Source of the DNA: an uncultured Acidimicrobiales bacterium
GTDB lineage: Bacteria; Actinomycetota; Acidimicrobiia; Acidimicrobiales; SZUA-35
Assembly (NCBI GenBank): GCA_937922805.1
Contig: CALAJV010000003.1
Span: 248,001 to 312,000 of the forward strand
Reading direction: 5' to 3'
DNA: 64,000 nucleotides
Under the pieces are notes generated by a model. It ran no database searches, was not told the DNA's origin, and worked only from the letters and a program-made list of their open reading frames with translations. This document shows, in pieces, positions 17,402 to 26,629 of this stretch; position 1 is the stretch's first letter, and each line of letters starts with the position of its first letter. Both the position numbers and the translations under genes were made by a program.

Positions 17402-18475
17402 TTGACCACTAAAAGCCAACGAGTAGACGAACCCGCCGACCGCGGATTCAAGCTACTCGTTGGCTTGTGGGTTTTACTGATAGTAGTTATGGCGACCGCA
17501 TTGGCCGCCACCGTTCTTGGCCTAGGACAATCCATGTCAGGTCAGACAGCATCGCAGTCTGAAGATCTGGCTTTACGAGCATCCAGCCAAGCAGCGCCAG
17601 GGTTACTCGTAGTCGGCCGAAACCAGGACCGGCGACCGATCAACGCCCCAAACGGGACCACCGAAGTCGATAGCGGAGCCCGCTCGGTGCCGGAGCCTGC
17701 GACGGTCCAGGTTGATCTAGTCTCACTTCCGATCAAGGCGCGGACCCCGGCCGAATTCGGTATCGGGCCCCAATCCCAAGTAGGGCCCGTTGGAACGTTA
17801 GTCGCTCATGCGTCGACTGCTACGGTCACCGCGTACGCCGAGCCGGATCGAGCCTCAAAACGACTTCGCATCTTCAACAATCCAACCGAACGCGGCGGAC
17901 CACTCGTCTTTCAGGCACTAAGCAGGTCCGGCGACGGCTGGATTGAAGTGTTACTTCCGATACGGCCCAACGGTTCGAAAGGCTGGATCAGGGAGGAAGC
18001 GGTAACGTTGAGCCTCAACCCATACCGAATCGCCATCGATGTTTCTAACCATCAGCTATCCATCTACCGAGACAACGAGTTACAGCTTGAGACCCTAATT
18101 GGCGTTGGAACCGGACAGACGCCAACCCCAATTGGCTCGTTCTATCTCACTGAACTTCTCCGACCATCTGACCCAACAGGGATCTATGGCCCGTTCGCGT
18201 ATGGCCTGTCTGGCTACAGCGACACCCTTCGCTCTTTCAACGGTGGGGAGGGCGTTATTGGCATCCACGGCACCAACAATGCCGCCGCTCTTGGCGGCGA
18301 TGTCAGCCACGGATGCATACGAGTCGAAAACGACACGATCATAGACATGGTGGAGTTTTTGCCGCTAGGCACTCCGGTCAACATCTACCGAACCGGCACC
18401 TCGGTTCCAGTGCCGACTGATGAACTAGAGCTCGATCCCGCTCCACCCGATGAGGAAGCATTGGCTGGCGAGTAA
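17402..18475 (+). CDS. L,D-transpeptidase (YkuD domain), membrane-anchored
   Basis: Cross-links peptidoglycan stems (3-3 linkage) or attaches proteins to the wall, outside the membrane. One N-terminal helix (about residues 18-42) anchors it. A linker and an SH3-like region (VTAYAEPDRASKRL ... GWIKE-like stretch GWIREEAV) precede the YkuD domain, which starts at YRIAIDVSNHQLSIY. The catalytic motif is intact: HGTN followed by SHGCIRV with the nucleophile at Cys305. The start is TTG with an AAGAG sequence 5-9 bases before it; no in-frame ATG precedes the membrane helix. It follows the repeat/BON gene by 20 bases and probably shares its transcript. Confidence 0.9.
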   Translation: MTTKSQRVDEPADRGFKLLVGLWVLLIVVMATALAATVLGLGQSMSGQTASQSEDLALRASSQAAPGLLVVGRNQDRRPINAPNGTTEVDSGARSVPEPATVQVDLVSLPIKARTPAEFGIGPQSQVGPVGTLVAHASTATVTAYAEPDRASKRLRIFNNPTERGGPLVFQALSRSGDGWIEVLLPIRPNGSKGWIREEAVTLSLNPYRIAIDVSNHQLSIYRDNELQLETLIGVGTGQTPTPIGSFYLTELLRPSDPTGIYGPFAYGLSGYSDTLRSFNGGEGVIGIHGTNNAAALGGDVSHGCIRVENDTIIDMVEFLPLGTPVNIYRTGTSVPVPTDELELDPAPPDEEALAGE

Positions 18476-18545
18476 CGAATTATCGACAAGACCAAGATAG
18501 CGACTATCCTCGTGTCAAAAATGGACAAACCAAGGGGACGAGATC

Positions 18546-20267
18546 ATGGCAACGCGGTGGATTATCGAAGGTCGAGTCGATGAGCGATGGCCGATTTACA
18601 CCCGGGGTAATGTCGGAGAGGTCTTTCCGGAAGTCATTACTGCCTTAGGCTATGAGCTCGGCGTTGTGCCAGCCGAGGCGGCATGGAGGAAGGCCTATCA
18701 AGACCTTGGCATTGCCTCGAACGATGATTTCACTTCTGATGAGCCCGTGATCCTCGGTCTGTTCGGTGGCTACACCTATCTCAACTTGTCGTATCTTCGA
18801 ATGCTCGGCGTTCGTGCTCCGGGGTCTTCGGCCGAAGCCATCGATGTATCGTTTTTCGGTGAGGGAAGCCCGCCGCCCTATGTTCCCCGTAAGGGCGACA
18901 AGAACGTGCTGTCGTCGGTTCGGATTCTAAAGACCGTTTTGAAGGCGCTAGCAACGAAGGCTTTGCCACCAGTCGTGGCCGACAGCTTTACTCGTGTGGC
19001 TGCTTTTGAAGCCAAGCGACCGGCGCTGGACGCCCCTGACGAGCAACTATTGGACTATCTCTTCTCGTTTCCAGCTGCCTTCAGCCCGGTGTTCGGCAAC
19101 CATATGCATTCAACCGCCATTGCCTCGATCGTTTCCGGGGTCCTCAGCGATGCCGCAACTGCTGCCGGCGAACCGGGACTGGTTACCCACCTGATTGGCG
19201 CCGCAGGCGACGTTCGATCGGCGCAGTATTCTCAAGATCTGTACAAAATTTCGAAGCTGGTGGCCGACAGTGAAGAACTATCGGCCAGCTTCGACCTCGG
19301 AATCGACGGGCTGTTAGATCGGGCATCCACGATCGAAACCCATCAGCCCTTTCTTGACAAATTTGAGTCCTTCATTGCCAAGCATGGCCATCGGGGGCCC
19401 AACGACTGGGAGCTGTCGAGCCGAACCTGGGATAACACACCTGAGTTGGCACTGGCCGCAGTTGACGTGATGCGCAAATCTGACGAAGACCTCTCCCCTA
19501 GCACTCGCTTGGGAGATGACGATAAGAAACGGCAAGCCGCAATCGAGAAGGTCCGCCCGCACCTTTCCAGGATGGACAAAGCAAATTTCGATAAAGCTAT
19601 TAAGGCAGCTCCGTATTGGGCTCAAGCTCGCGAAGCTACGAGAGATCGAGCCGTGCGAGTTATTCTGCCGGTCAAACAGGTTTTCCGTGAGCTTGTCCGT
19701 CGGGCTGCTGAGAAGGGTGGCGAACCGGATCCAGTAAAGGTCGCTTTGCTCTACCCCAAAAGTGAACTTCGTCCGTACATTGCCGACCCAGCATCGATGC
19801 GGTCGACGATCGACCAACGGTCGGAGCTTCATGCTCGATTCTCAAAGATCGTGCCGCCGTTCTTTATTACCGAACAGTCTGAAAGTTTGTCGATCGAAGA
19901 GCTAGAGGCGACCCAACCGGAACATCGCGCTGCAGCAGAGCCGGGTGATGTCCTCAAAGGCAACGCTGGCTCTAGTGGGTTGAGCCGGGGAAAGGCCAGA
20001 GTCATTCTTGATCCGTCCGAAGGCGCCCTACTTGAACCGGGTGAAGTCCTCGTGGCACCGCTAACTGATCCGTCGTGGACTCCGTTGTTTCTTCCGGCCG
20101 CAGCCGTTGTCGTCAACGTTGGCGCCTTGATGAGCCACGCCGTCATTGTGGCCCGAGAGCTCGGCATCCCGTGTGTCGTTGCGCTTGAAGGTGCCACTGA
20201 ACGGATCAAGTCAGGAGCGACGATCGAAGTAGACGGAACCTCAGGTACCGTAACCATCCTCGACTGA
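18546..20267 (+). CDS. PEP-utilising enzyme mobile-domain protein lacking ATP-grasp
   Basis: The C-terminal 110 residues form a phosphohistidine swivelling domain, from GNAGSSGLSRGKARVI through DPSWTPLF to GALMSHAVIVARELGIPCVVA with the phosphate-carrying His531. The first 450 residues correspond to the central all-helical region seen in PEP-synthase-like and rifampin phosphotransferase-like proteins. No N-terminal ATP-grasp (PPDK_N) domain is present, and the frame has a good AGGGGAC ribosome-binding site before the ATG, so the lack is not a mis-called start. It would therefore need a separate ATP-grasp partner or a different phosphate donor. The gene stands alone, 50 bases before the aminotransferase gene. 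Confidence 0.85.
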   Translation: MATRWIIEGRVDERWPIYTRGNVGEVFPEVITALGYELGVVPAEAAWRKAYQDLGIASNDDFTSDEPVILGLFGGYTYLNLSYLRMLGVRAPGSSAEAIDVSFFGEGSPPPYVPRKGDKNVLSSVRILKTVLKALATKALPPVVADSFTRVAAFEAKRPALDAPDEQLLDYLFSFPAAFSPVFGNHMHSTAIASIVSGVLSDAATAAGEPGLVTHLIGAAGDVRSAQYSQDLYKISKLVADSEELSASFDLGIDGLLDRASTIETHQPFLDKFESFIAKHGHRGPNDWELSSRTWDNTPELALAAVDVMRKSDEDLSPSTRLGDDDKKRQAAIEKVRPHLSRMDKANFDKAIKAAPYWAQAREATRDRAVRVILPVKQVFRELVRRAAEKGGEPDPVKVALLYPKSELRPYIADPASMRSTIDQRSELHARFSKIVPPFFITEQSESLSIEELEATQPEHRAAAEPGDVLKGNAGSSGLSRGKARVILDPSEGALLEPGEVLVAPLTDPSWTPLFLPAAAVVVNVGALMSHAVIVARELGIPCVVALEGATERIKSGATIEVDGTSGTVTILD

Positions 20268-20316
20268 GCAATGCAGCGAATCGCACCAAACACAAAGCAC
20301 TAGATCAAGGACATCA

Positions 20317-21258
20317 GTGACCAAAAGTACTCACAGCGCACTAGCCGACTCTCGAAACGAGACCATAGAAATCTACATAAACGGAGAGTTCTTTCCGAGA
20401 AGCGAAGCGAAAATTTCAGTCTTCGATAGTGGGTTTCTGGTTGGCGACGGGATTTGGGAGGGTATCCGCCTTCATCACGGTCAATTTGCTTTCCTTGATT
20501 ACCATCTTGATCGCCTGTTCGCAGGGGCAAAAACTATTGGGCTCGACATTGGCACCCGCTCAGACGTTGTTGAAGCGCTTCAGGCCACGGTTGACCGCAA
20601 CCAGATGGTCGACAATGTCCATGTTCGATTGATGATTACTCGTGGCGACAAGAAGACCCCATCGCAACATCCGTCGAATGTGATCGGCGGACCGAACGTC
20701 GTTATCATCGCAGAGCACAAACTAGCCGACCCTGCGGTATCGGACGCTGGTCTGTCGTTGTTTACCGCCACTATTCGGCGGCCACCGCCTGACACACTCG
20801 ATCAGCGCCTTAACTGCCATTCCAAGCTGCACGAAGTAATAGCGCTAATCCAGGCCGTTGAGGCCGGTGCCGACGAGGCTCTAATGCTCGATCCGACCGG
20901 GGCCGTCGCAACTTGTAATGCCACCAACTTCTTCATGGTCCGAGGCAACGAGGTTTGGACTTCAACCGGGCACTACAACCTCCATGGCGTTACCCGGGCA
21001 ATTGTTCTCGACGTAGCGACCAAGGCGAACTTGGTACCGAGGGAAAAGTCGTTCTCGTTGGCCGACGTCTATGCCGCTGACGAAGCATTCGTCACTGGAA
21101 CCTTCGCTGGACTAACGCCAGTTCGGTTCGTCGATGGACGAACCATTGGTGACGGAAACTTGCCCGGGCCAGTGACCACCCGCCTTCGAGAATTGTACGC
21201 CCAGGCCGTTTCCGATGACGTTCAGCGCCGGTCCGGTGAAACGTCGTCGCCGCACTAG
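20317..21258 (+). CDS. Class IV aminotransferase (BCAT/D-AAT family)
   Basis: PLP-dependent aminotransferase of fold type IV, 313 aa. The start is GTG with AAGGA six bases upstream. Recognisable segments are INGEFFPRSEAKISVFDSGFLVGDGIWEGIR, the lysine-bearing LNCHSKLHEVIALIQA, GADEALMLDPTGAVATCNATNFFMV and the final TFAGLTPVRFVDGR. Family members act on branched-chain amino acids, D-amino acids or aminodeoxychorismate, and the motifs do not decide between them. The neighbour 69 bases downstream is a sulfotransferase-like P-loop protein, a pairing that is fused into one protein in plants, which suggests a shared function. Confidence 0.9.
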   Translation: MTKSTHSALADSRNETIEIYINGEFFPRSEAKISVFDSGFLVGDGIWEGIRLHHGQFAFLDYHLDRLFAGAKTIGLDIGTRSDVVEALQATVDRNQMVDNVHVRLMITRGDKKTPSQHPSNVIGGPNVVIIAEHKLADPAVSDAGLSLFTATIRRPPPDTLDQRLNCHSKLHEVIALIQAVEAGADEALMLDPTGAVATCNATNFFMVRGNEVWTSTGHYNLHGVTRAIVLDVATKANLVPREKSFSLADVYAADEAFVTGTFAGLTPVRFVDGRTIGDGNLPGPVTTRLRELYAQAVSDDVQRRSGETSSPH

Positions 21259-21327
21259 GCCTATGACCTATCTAAAAGCCACGGTTAGATCCGAGATACA
21301 GCAGCCGCCAACACCGGGGCCAGAGTC

Positions 21328-22059
21328 GTGTTAAGAATCAATATGTGGTCAAGTCCCCGGAACCTGTCAACCGCCATGATGTACTCGTGGCGGCAACGTT
21401 CGGACACGACGGTGCTTGATGAGCCTCTGTACGCTCACTACTTGCGGACGACCGGCAGACGACATCCAGGCGACGCCGACGTGCTTCGTTCTCAAGACGA
21501 CGACGGCAATCGGGTCGTCGAACAGGTCATCATGGCTGACTACGACACTCCTGTTGTGTTCTTTAAGCAAATGGCGAAGCATCTCGTCGAAGTTGATCGA
21601 ACCTTTCTCAGCTCGACCAACAACATATTGTTGACCCGCGAACCTTATGACATGTTGACTTCGCTTCAAAACCAGCTTCCGGATGCCAGTCTCGACGACA
21701 CCGGATTCGTCGAACTGCTTGAGATCTTGGACCACCTCGAAACCCACCATCACGGCACTGGATCGGCACCAATCGTCGTCGATTCAAAGATCCTCTTGCT
21801 TGATCCACAATCGGTGCTCGAGCAAATTTGCAATCGACTTGGACTGACCTTCGAGCCAGCAATGTTGTCGTGGCCCCCCGGTCCTAAACCTGAGGACGGC
21901 GTGTGGGCTCCCCACTGGTATGAATCTGTTCATCGTTCGACAGGTTGGAGCCCGTGGAAGGCCAAAGACGTTGAGCTACTTCCGAATCTCAAGCCGGTAT
22001 TGGAACAAGCTACCGCTCTTTACCAGCGCTTAGTTCCCTACATGATCACCGTGAGCTAG
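21328..22059 (+). CDS. Sulfotransferase-like P-loop protein
   Basis: A 243-aa P-loop protein. The N-terminal LRINMWSSPRNLSTAMMYSWRQR matches the SGPRNxSTALMYSF signature of the sulfotransferase-like family often mislabelled as branched-chain aminotransferase. NILLTREPYDMLTSL corresponds to the 3'-phosphate binding region (LxRxPxD). GTG at 21328 is chosen because the first strand lies before the ATG at 21343. Whether it binds PAPS is not known; no APS kinase or PAPS-supply gene is present here. It follows the class IV aminotransferase in the same orientation. Confidence 0.82.
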   Translation: MLRINMWSSPRNLSTAMMYSWRQRSDTTVLDEPLYAHYLRTTGRRHPGDADVLRSQDDDGNRVVEQVIMADYDTPVVFFKQMAKHLVEVDRTFLSSTNNILLTREPYDMLTSLQNQLPDASLDDTGFVELLEILDHLETHHHGTGSAPIVVDSKILLLDPQSVLEQICNRLGLTFEPAMLSWPPGPKPEDGVWAPHWYESVHRSTGWSPWKAKDVELLPNLKPVLEQATALYQRLVPYMITVS

Positions 22060-22166
22060 AACGAGAGCTAACTACCAGTTTCTCTGGATTGGTGTTTACA
22101 TTGGACCGTGAGCCTAGATGCCATCCACCAGCACCCATTTGACCGGACTGAATCGCAGGTACGAAC

Positions 22167-23600
22167 TTGACTGAAATGCAAGACTCCCGAGGGCTGACGC
22201 TGACTGCCGAAAGTAGCGACGCAGTAGGGGCCTATGAGGGTGCAATCTCGAGCTTCCTGAATTACGACAGCGTCGCCGGCAGTCTGGTGAAATCCACCGT
22301 GGCCGACTACCCGGAACTAGCAATGGCAACGATTCTTCGTGGCTATATGACGCTGATGATCGAATCTAGTGCGGTCCAAGGCAAGGTCCAGCAGATAGCT
22401 GAACATTTGCTCGCCAATCCTGACCGATTGAACAAGCGGGAACAAAACCACGCCAAAGCACTACAGCAGTGGGCTATGGGTAACCCCGCTGGGGCAGCCC
22501 TCGTTTGGGACCAGGTGCTGGCGGCTACGCCCCACGATCTGTTGGCACTCAAAATGCACCACTACACCACTTTTTGGCGAGGTCGCCCGGCTGCTTTACG
22601 TTCGACAGTCGAGTCTGTTCTTCCGTTCTGGGACGAAACCACTCCGGGTTATGACCATGTGCTCGGAATGCATGCCTTTGCCTTGAACGAAACTGGACGT
22701 TATGAGGAAGCAGAGTCCATCGGCCGAGCTGCAGTAGAGCAAAACCCAGAAGACTTATGGTCGGTCCATTCCGTGGCCCACGCTCTTGAAATGCGGGGAG
22801 ATATCACCGGCGGAGTCGATTGGTTCCGAGAAAGGCTCGACACCTGGGGTTCTAAGAACCCTTTTCGTGGACATCTTTGGTGGCACGCCATTTTGTTTCC
22901 ATACGCAGCTGGAAACTACGAGGAAGTTCTGCGCCTGTATGACACAGGCCTTGCGCCTCTTAGCACCGACTTCTTCCTCGACATTCAAAATCGAGCGTCG
23001 ATACTGGCCAGACTTGAATTAGCCAACATCGAGGTAGGTGATCGATGGGACGAACTCGCAGAGTTCGCGATCGGTCGCACTGGAGATCATGTATTGGCCT
23101 TTACCGATCTCCATTGTTGCTTAGCGCTGGCCTCAACAGGTCACTCTCAAGAGCTTGCCCGGTTTGTCGACTCGATGACCGCTCACCGAGCGAGCCTTCA
23201 AACCAACGGTTACGACGCTGCTGGCTATGAGGTTGCGGTAACGCTAGCTCGGGGGATCGAGCTGTGGGTTAGCGGCGATGGGGCCACAGCAGTCGATCAA
23301 CTTTGGGCCCTACGCGATGAGTTACTTCCGATTGGTGGTAGCCATGCTCAGCAGAGTTTGTTTGGCCAGCTTATTACCCGCATCATTAGCGAGTTCGACG
23401 GCCAGCGAGCCGCATCGCTGTTGGCATCTGGGTACAGCGCGTTCCCTAGTCACGCGGCAACGATCGATTCGTTTCTAGCCGTGCTTGAGTCGATTGAACC
23501 CATGAATCGGACTCAGCGGGCGCTTATCGAATCGACCAAATCAAGTCGTGAGATTCTGAATCAGTTGGAAACGACCTATTTTTCTGCTCAAATCGAATAA
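22167..23600 (+). CDS. TPR protein, TTC38-like
   Basis: Alpha-solenoid protein of 477 aa with tetratricopeptide-like repeats. MHHYTTFWRGRPAALRSTVESVLPFWDE, GYDHVLGMHAFALNETGRYEEAESIGRAAVEQNPEDLWSVHSVAHALEMRG and FRGHLWWHAILFPYAAGNYEEVLRLYD match the TTC38 family found in bacteria and animals, whose function is unknown. The frame starts with TTG at 22167; an ATG three codons later is an equally good start. There is no signal peptide or membrane helix, so it is cytoplasmic. It is probably transcribed with the two upstream genes or from its own promoter in the 107-bp gap. Confidence 0.85.
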   Translation: MTEMQDSRGLTLTAESSDAVGAYEGAISSFLNYDSVAGSLVKSTVADYPELAMATILRGYMTLMIESSAVQGKVQQIAEHLLANPDRLNKREQNHAKALQQWAMGNPAGAALVWDQVLAATPHDLLALKMHHYTTFWRGRPAALRSTVESVLPFWDETTPGYDHVLGMHAFALNETGRYEEAESIGRAAVEQNPEDLWSVHSVAHALEMRGDITGGVDWFRERLDTWGSKNPFRGHLWWHAILFPYAAGNYEEVLRLYDTGLAPLSTDFFLDIQNRASILARLELANIEVGDRWDELAEFAIGRTGDHVLAFTDLHCCLALASTGHSQELARFVDSMTAHRASLQTNGYDAAGYEVAVTLARGIELWVSGDGATAVDQLWALRDELLPIGGSHAQQSLFGQLITRIISEFDGQRAASLLASGYSAFPSHAATIDSFLAVLESIEPMNRTQRALIESTKSSREILNQLETTYFSAQIE

Positions 23601-23772
23601 ATCACTCCCTACGGCGACTTCTGGAGGCTTATCCACAACAAGCGTCACTTGTGGCGCAGGCCGCAACATGGTGAGATAGGCTCGGGAGTGACTTCGAGTG
23701 TATTCTGGCCAAAGTTCGTAGGAATGCTGGTCTTCAAGAGCGACAAGCTAACTCAGAAAAGCGGATCACAAA

Positions 23773-24363
23773 ATGAAAGTTGACTTGAAGGGTCACGGCG
23801 TTGAGCAGTTCGAAACCGAGCGGCTTATTGGTCGACGACTAATGCCTACTCACCTCAATTTTTTGAGTGAACTCCACCAAGACGACGACGTCATGAAAAT
23901 TCACGGTGGCAAGCGTAGCGTCGGCATCACTGAGCGATTTGTTCAGTCGAATGCGGCCCACTGGCGGCGTTTCCAGTTTGGGCTCTGGATTATTTCGCGA
24001 ACCGACGAACCTGATGTTCCGATCGGCCGGGCCGGGCTGCGCTGGGATCGGGTTTTTGACGACTCTCAGGCCTGCGATATCTCGTGCATATTGGCTAAGG
24101 AATTTTGGAACCACGGCATCGCCACAGAGACGGTAAAAGTTTCGATCGCTATCGGACTGAAGCTCGGATTGCCGTTGGTGGCTGGATCCGAAGCCCGACA
24201 CGGAGCGGCCCGGCGAGTCATGGAAAAATCTGGCTTGGTGTATTGGTCTGACTACAGTCGCAACCAACGCACATGGTCAAAGTATCAATGGCCGGTCGAA
24301 GCTAGTTCACCGGCTATCGTAGAAGGCATGGACGCTCACGATACGACAAGTTCGTTGTTCTAA
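23773..24363 (+). CDS. GNAT-family N-acetyltransferase (RimJ/RimL-like)
   Basis: Acetyl-CoA dependent acyltransferase of 196 aa. FETERLIGRRLMPTHLNFL opens the fold, followed by RAGLRWDRVFDDSQACDISCILAKEFWNHGIATETVKVSIAIG (motif A) and EARHGAARRVMEKSGLVYW. The Q/RxxGxG/A loop is degenerate (EFWNHGIA), which is common in this subgroup. The substrate could be a protein N-terminus or a small amine. It is monocistronic and converges with the GH114 gene; the 65-bp gap between them holds nothing else. Confidence 0.88.
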   Translation: MKVDLKGHGVEQFETERLIGRRLMPTHLNFLSELHQDDDVMKIHGGKRSVGITERFVQSNAAHWRRFQFGLWIISRTDEPDVPIGRAGLRWDRVFDDSQACDISCILAKEFWNHGIATETVKVSIAIGLKLGLPLVAGSEARHGAARRVMEKSGLVYWSDYSRNQRTWSKYQWPVEASSPAIVEGMDAHDTTSSLF

Positions 24364-24428
24364 ACCTGATCTGGTTCTGAGTCACCAGATCCAACGATCT
24401 TCGGTCGGCATCCAAACGGACTGTCGCC

Positions 24429-25727
24429 CTAGCAACCCTCGTAGACATACCCGTTTCGCTCCGGCGTTCTTACCAACACGTCTCGGAGTACTACCGATGC
24501 GGTGGTCCCGAACTGGCTGCAGGTTCGATTGAAAACGGATCGATCGTATTCGATAATGATTAGTGCATTGCCGTAACCCTCAACGTAGACGTCGCATTCG
24601 TTGTATTGCCCGCATTGTTCGGCGATAGCGAAATCGAATCCAACCTGACGATGACGACCGGCGGCAATAATTTCAGCCGTGTTCTTTTGCCCGGCTGCGA
24701 GCCCTTTTGCGTGGCTGTAGTCGGTAATCATCTTGGCGTACGCCAACGCTTCGCTCTGCCCAAACGGTAACGAGTTAAGCCGGGTCCAGGAATCGAGGTT
24801 GTCGAATTCGACAGCGTCAAACCCTTTGGCAGCACATTGATCAATCATCTGGGCAACCCATTGGGCCGCCGCTACTCTTTTGGCGTCGGAGCTCAAATCA
24901 ATGAGATATTCGCCATCCCAATTAGGGTCGTCGCCCAAGCTTCTCAAGACTAAATCCGATGGCCACCTTGATAACTCATCTGGGCGGTTCCCGCTTCCAT
25001 CAGGTTGGGTTTGGAACGCATTAACGTAGCAGATCGAGTAGGCACCGCCAGCAGCTTGGCCGGAGAACCAATCCCGAGAAACAATCGATGTTCCTGGCGG
25101 CAGTGAATAGTCACCACCGATCTGATAGTCGAAGCTCCCGTTGGCGGGCAGCCCCGTCCACCCTGATGCCGGTGGTGGAGCTGAGGTCGCCGATGTAGAG
25201 GGAGCGGTGGGTTCTGGTGACGGCTTGGTAGATGACGGTAGCGATGGCTCCGGCTGGGGTGATGGCCCTACCTCTGGAACCGAGGCTGGGTTAGAGACCG
25301 ATACAGATCCAGAAACAGCAACTGGCGTAGTAACCGACGATGACGCTGACTGCGACCTAGCCACAACCGTCGTTGTCGACTTCGCATCGGGCTTTTGAGC
25401 CTGCTTGGCCACCGTGGTCTGTGAGCGCGCCGAAGAAGCACCGTCGTTACTCGTCGTGTTTAGTTCGGGTGCAGTTGTCAGGGTGGGGACGGCAAGCGCT
25501 GATTCGCTCGGTGCTGTGATCGGATCCTGGACGAGAGCTGGCTCAGAGGTCTGCGGAGCAGTAGCCTCTGGTGTCGAAACAACCGCTTCTGGAGTGTCTG
25601 ACGCCAGCGCTAGGCCAACAGCCGTTGCGACTAAAGCGAGCACTACGAACCCTAGAACGGCGAAAAGGCTGAACCGGAAGCGAGGTTGGCGCAGCCAAGG
25701 CGCTCGATTGAGAAATCGATAGCTCAA
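24429..25727 (-). CDS. Secreted GH114 endo-alpha-1,4-polygalactosaminidase-like enzyme
   Basis: Predicted exported glycoside hydrolase for galactosamine-containing polysaccharide. The start is TTG, set by a very strong AAGGAGG site 9 bases upstream. A membrane helix (about residues 16-42) acts as signal anchor, then about 140 residues of Ser/Thr/Pro linker. The GH114 TIM-barrel domain covers about residues 190-432: GSFDYQIGGDYSLPPG, YSICYVNAFQ, GEYLIDLSS, KGFDAVEFDNLDSW, AKGLAAGQKNTAEI and DFAIAEQCGQYNEC. Cysteines in the domain (YSICYV, EQCGQYNEC, final GC) may form disulfides. A second secreted hydrolase (GH5) lies 4 kb away. Confidence 0.88.
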   Translation of the reverse strand: MSYRFLNRAPWLRQPRFRFSLFAVLGFVVLALVATAVGLALASDTPEAVVSTPEATAPQTSEPALVQDPITAPSESALAVPTLTTAPELNTTSNDGASSARSQTTVAKQAQKPDAKSTTTVVARSQSASSSVTTPVAVSGSVSVSNPASVPEVGPSPQPEPSLPSSTKPSPEPTAPSTSATSAPPPASGWTGLPANGSFDYQIGGDYSLPPGTSIVSRDWFSGQAAGGAYSICYVNAFQTQPDGSGNRPDELSRWPSDLVLRSLGDDPNWDGEYLIDLSSDAKRVAAAQWVAQMIDQCAAKGFDAVEFDNLDSWTRLNSLPFGQSEALAYAKMITDYSHAKGLAAGQKNTAEIIAAGRHRQVGFDFAIAEQCGQYNECDVYVEGYGNALIIIEYDRSVFNRTCSQFGTTASVVLRDVLVRTPERNGYVYEGC

Positions 25728-25922
25728 TGGGTGCTCCTCCTTCTAAACCTTGACGTATCAAAACTAGGGAACGATACGTTTACAATTGCACGCTCGCTGC
25801 CCGCCGCAACTGTTTGAGATCAGCGTCTCGCTCCACCTAGAGCATCTTGCTCGTCCATCCAGCGTGCCTAGGTTTGGCAACGAAAGCAAACTAACCCTCC
25901 GAAATGCGGGCAAAAGCTGCTG

Positions 25923-26576
25923 TTAGTCGACCCAAGTCAGCCAAAGACTCGGATCAAGCCGGTCGCTTTGAACGCTATTTACCGCAGCGTCATCGTCTCG
26001 GTGGCCTAGCGCAACGCCACAAAAAAGCATTTGATCAGCCGGCGCGCCCACAAATTCGGCGACAGAGCCCGCTCGATTGGCCCACGCCTCTTGAGCACAG
26101 GTGTCTAAGCCTGCTTCTGTCGCCAACAACATAAACGTCTGGAGGAACATACCCAGGTCAGACCATTGCGGTGGACCCATCCGACGGTCAACGAAACAAA
26201 AAATTGCCGATGGGGCATCGAATAACGTGTAGTTTTTGGCCAGTTGAGCATAGCGAGCCGGTTTGTCGTCTCGGGCAATCCCCAACTTGGCGTACATCTG
26301 CTCGCCTAGCTCGAACCGGGCGGTCCGATGAGGTTCCCATAGCTTCTCCGGGTAGACCGCGTACTCCGCTTTCTCCAGCGGCTGATCGGCGATGTGGTTT
26401 CGGAAACGATCCATTGATTCGCCGGCGACAACGTAGATCTTCCACGGCTGAACGTTTCCTCCGGAGGGGGCACGGGCGGCTGAAATCAGAAGGTGCCGAA
26501 TCGTTTCATCTGGAACTGGCACGTCCAAGAATTGTCTAACTGAAGCCCGCTTGTGAACTGCCTCGGTAACATTCAC
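25923..26576 (-). CDS. Nitroreductase-family flavoprotein
   Basis: FMN-dependent NAD(P)H oxidoreductase of 217 aa. The N-terminal VHKRASVRQFLDVPVPDETI and AARAPSGGNVQPWKIYVV bind FMN phosphate, and AGLDTCAQEAWANR and GVALGHRDDDAAVN are typical of the family. A GTG start at 26576 is chosen because AAGGAG lies about 7 bases before it; the frame stays open for another 34 codons upstream without family similarity. The physiological substrate is unknown (quinones, enones or nitro compounds). It follows the C26 hydrolase gene with a hairpin between. Confidence 0.9.
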   Translation of the reverse strand: MNVTEAVHKRASVRQFLDVPVPDETIRHLLISAARAPSGGNVQPWKIYVVAGESMDRFRNHIADQPLEKAEYAVYPEKLWEPHRTARFELGEQMYAKLGIARDDKPARYAQLAKNYTLFDAPSAIFCFVDRRMGPPQWSDLGMFLQTFMLLATEAGLDTCAQEAWANRAGSVAEFVGAPADQMLFCGVALGHRDDDAAVNSVQSDRLDPSLWLTWVD

Positions 26577-26593
26577 TACGACTCTCCTTCTCC

Positions 26594-26613
26594 ACCGGCC
26601 TAGCCTGGCCGGT
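26594..26613 (-). terminator. GC-rich hairpin between C26 hydrolase and nitroreductase genes
   Basis: Stem ACCGGCC / GGCCGGT with a six-base loop, in the 53-bp gap after the stop of the C26 gene and ending right before the ribosome-binding site of the nitroreductase gene. It could terminate, attenuate or stabilise the downstream message. No T run follows. Confidence 0.45.
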
Positions 26614-26629
26614 TTGAAGAGCTTAGTCT

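Noticed and set aside
23601..23772. Replication origin suggested by a DnaA box
   Set aside because: Only one full box, no AT-rich unwinding element and no dnaA, dnaN or parAB genes nearby.
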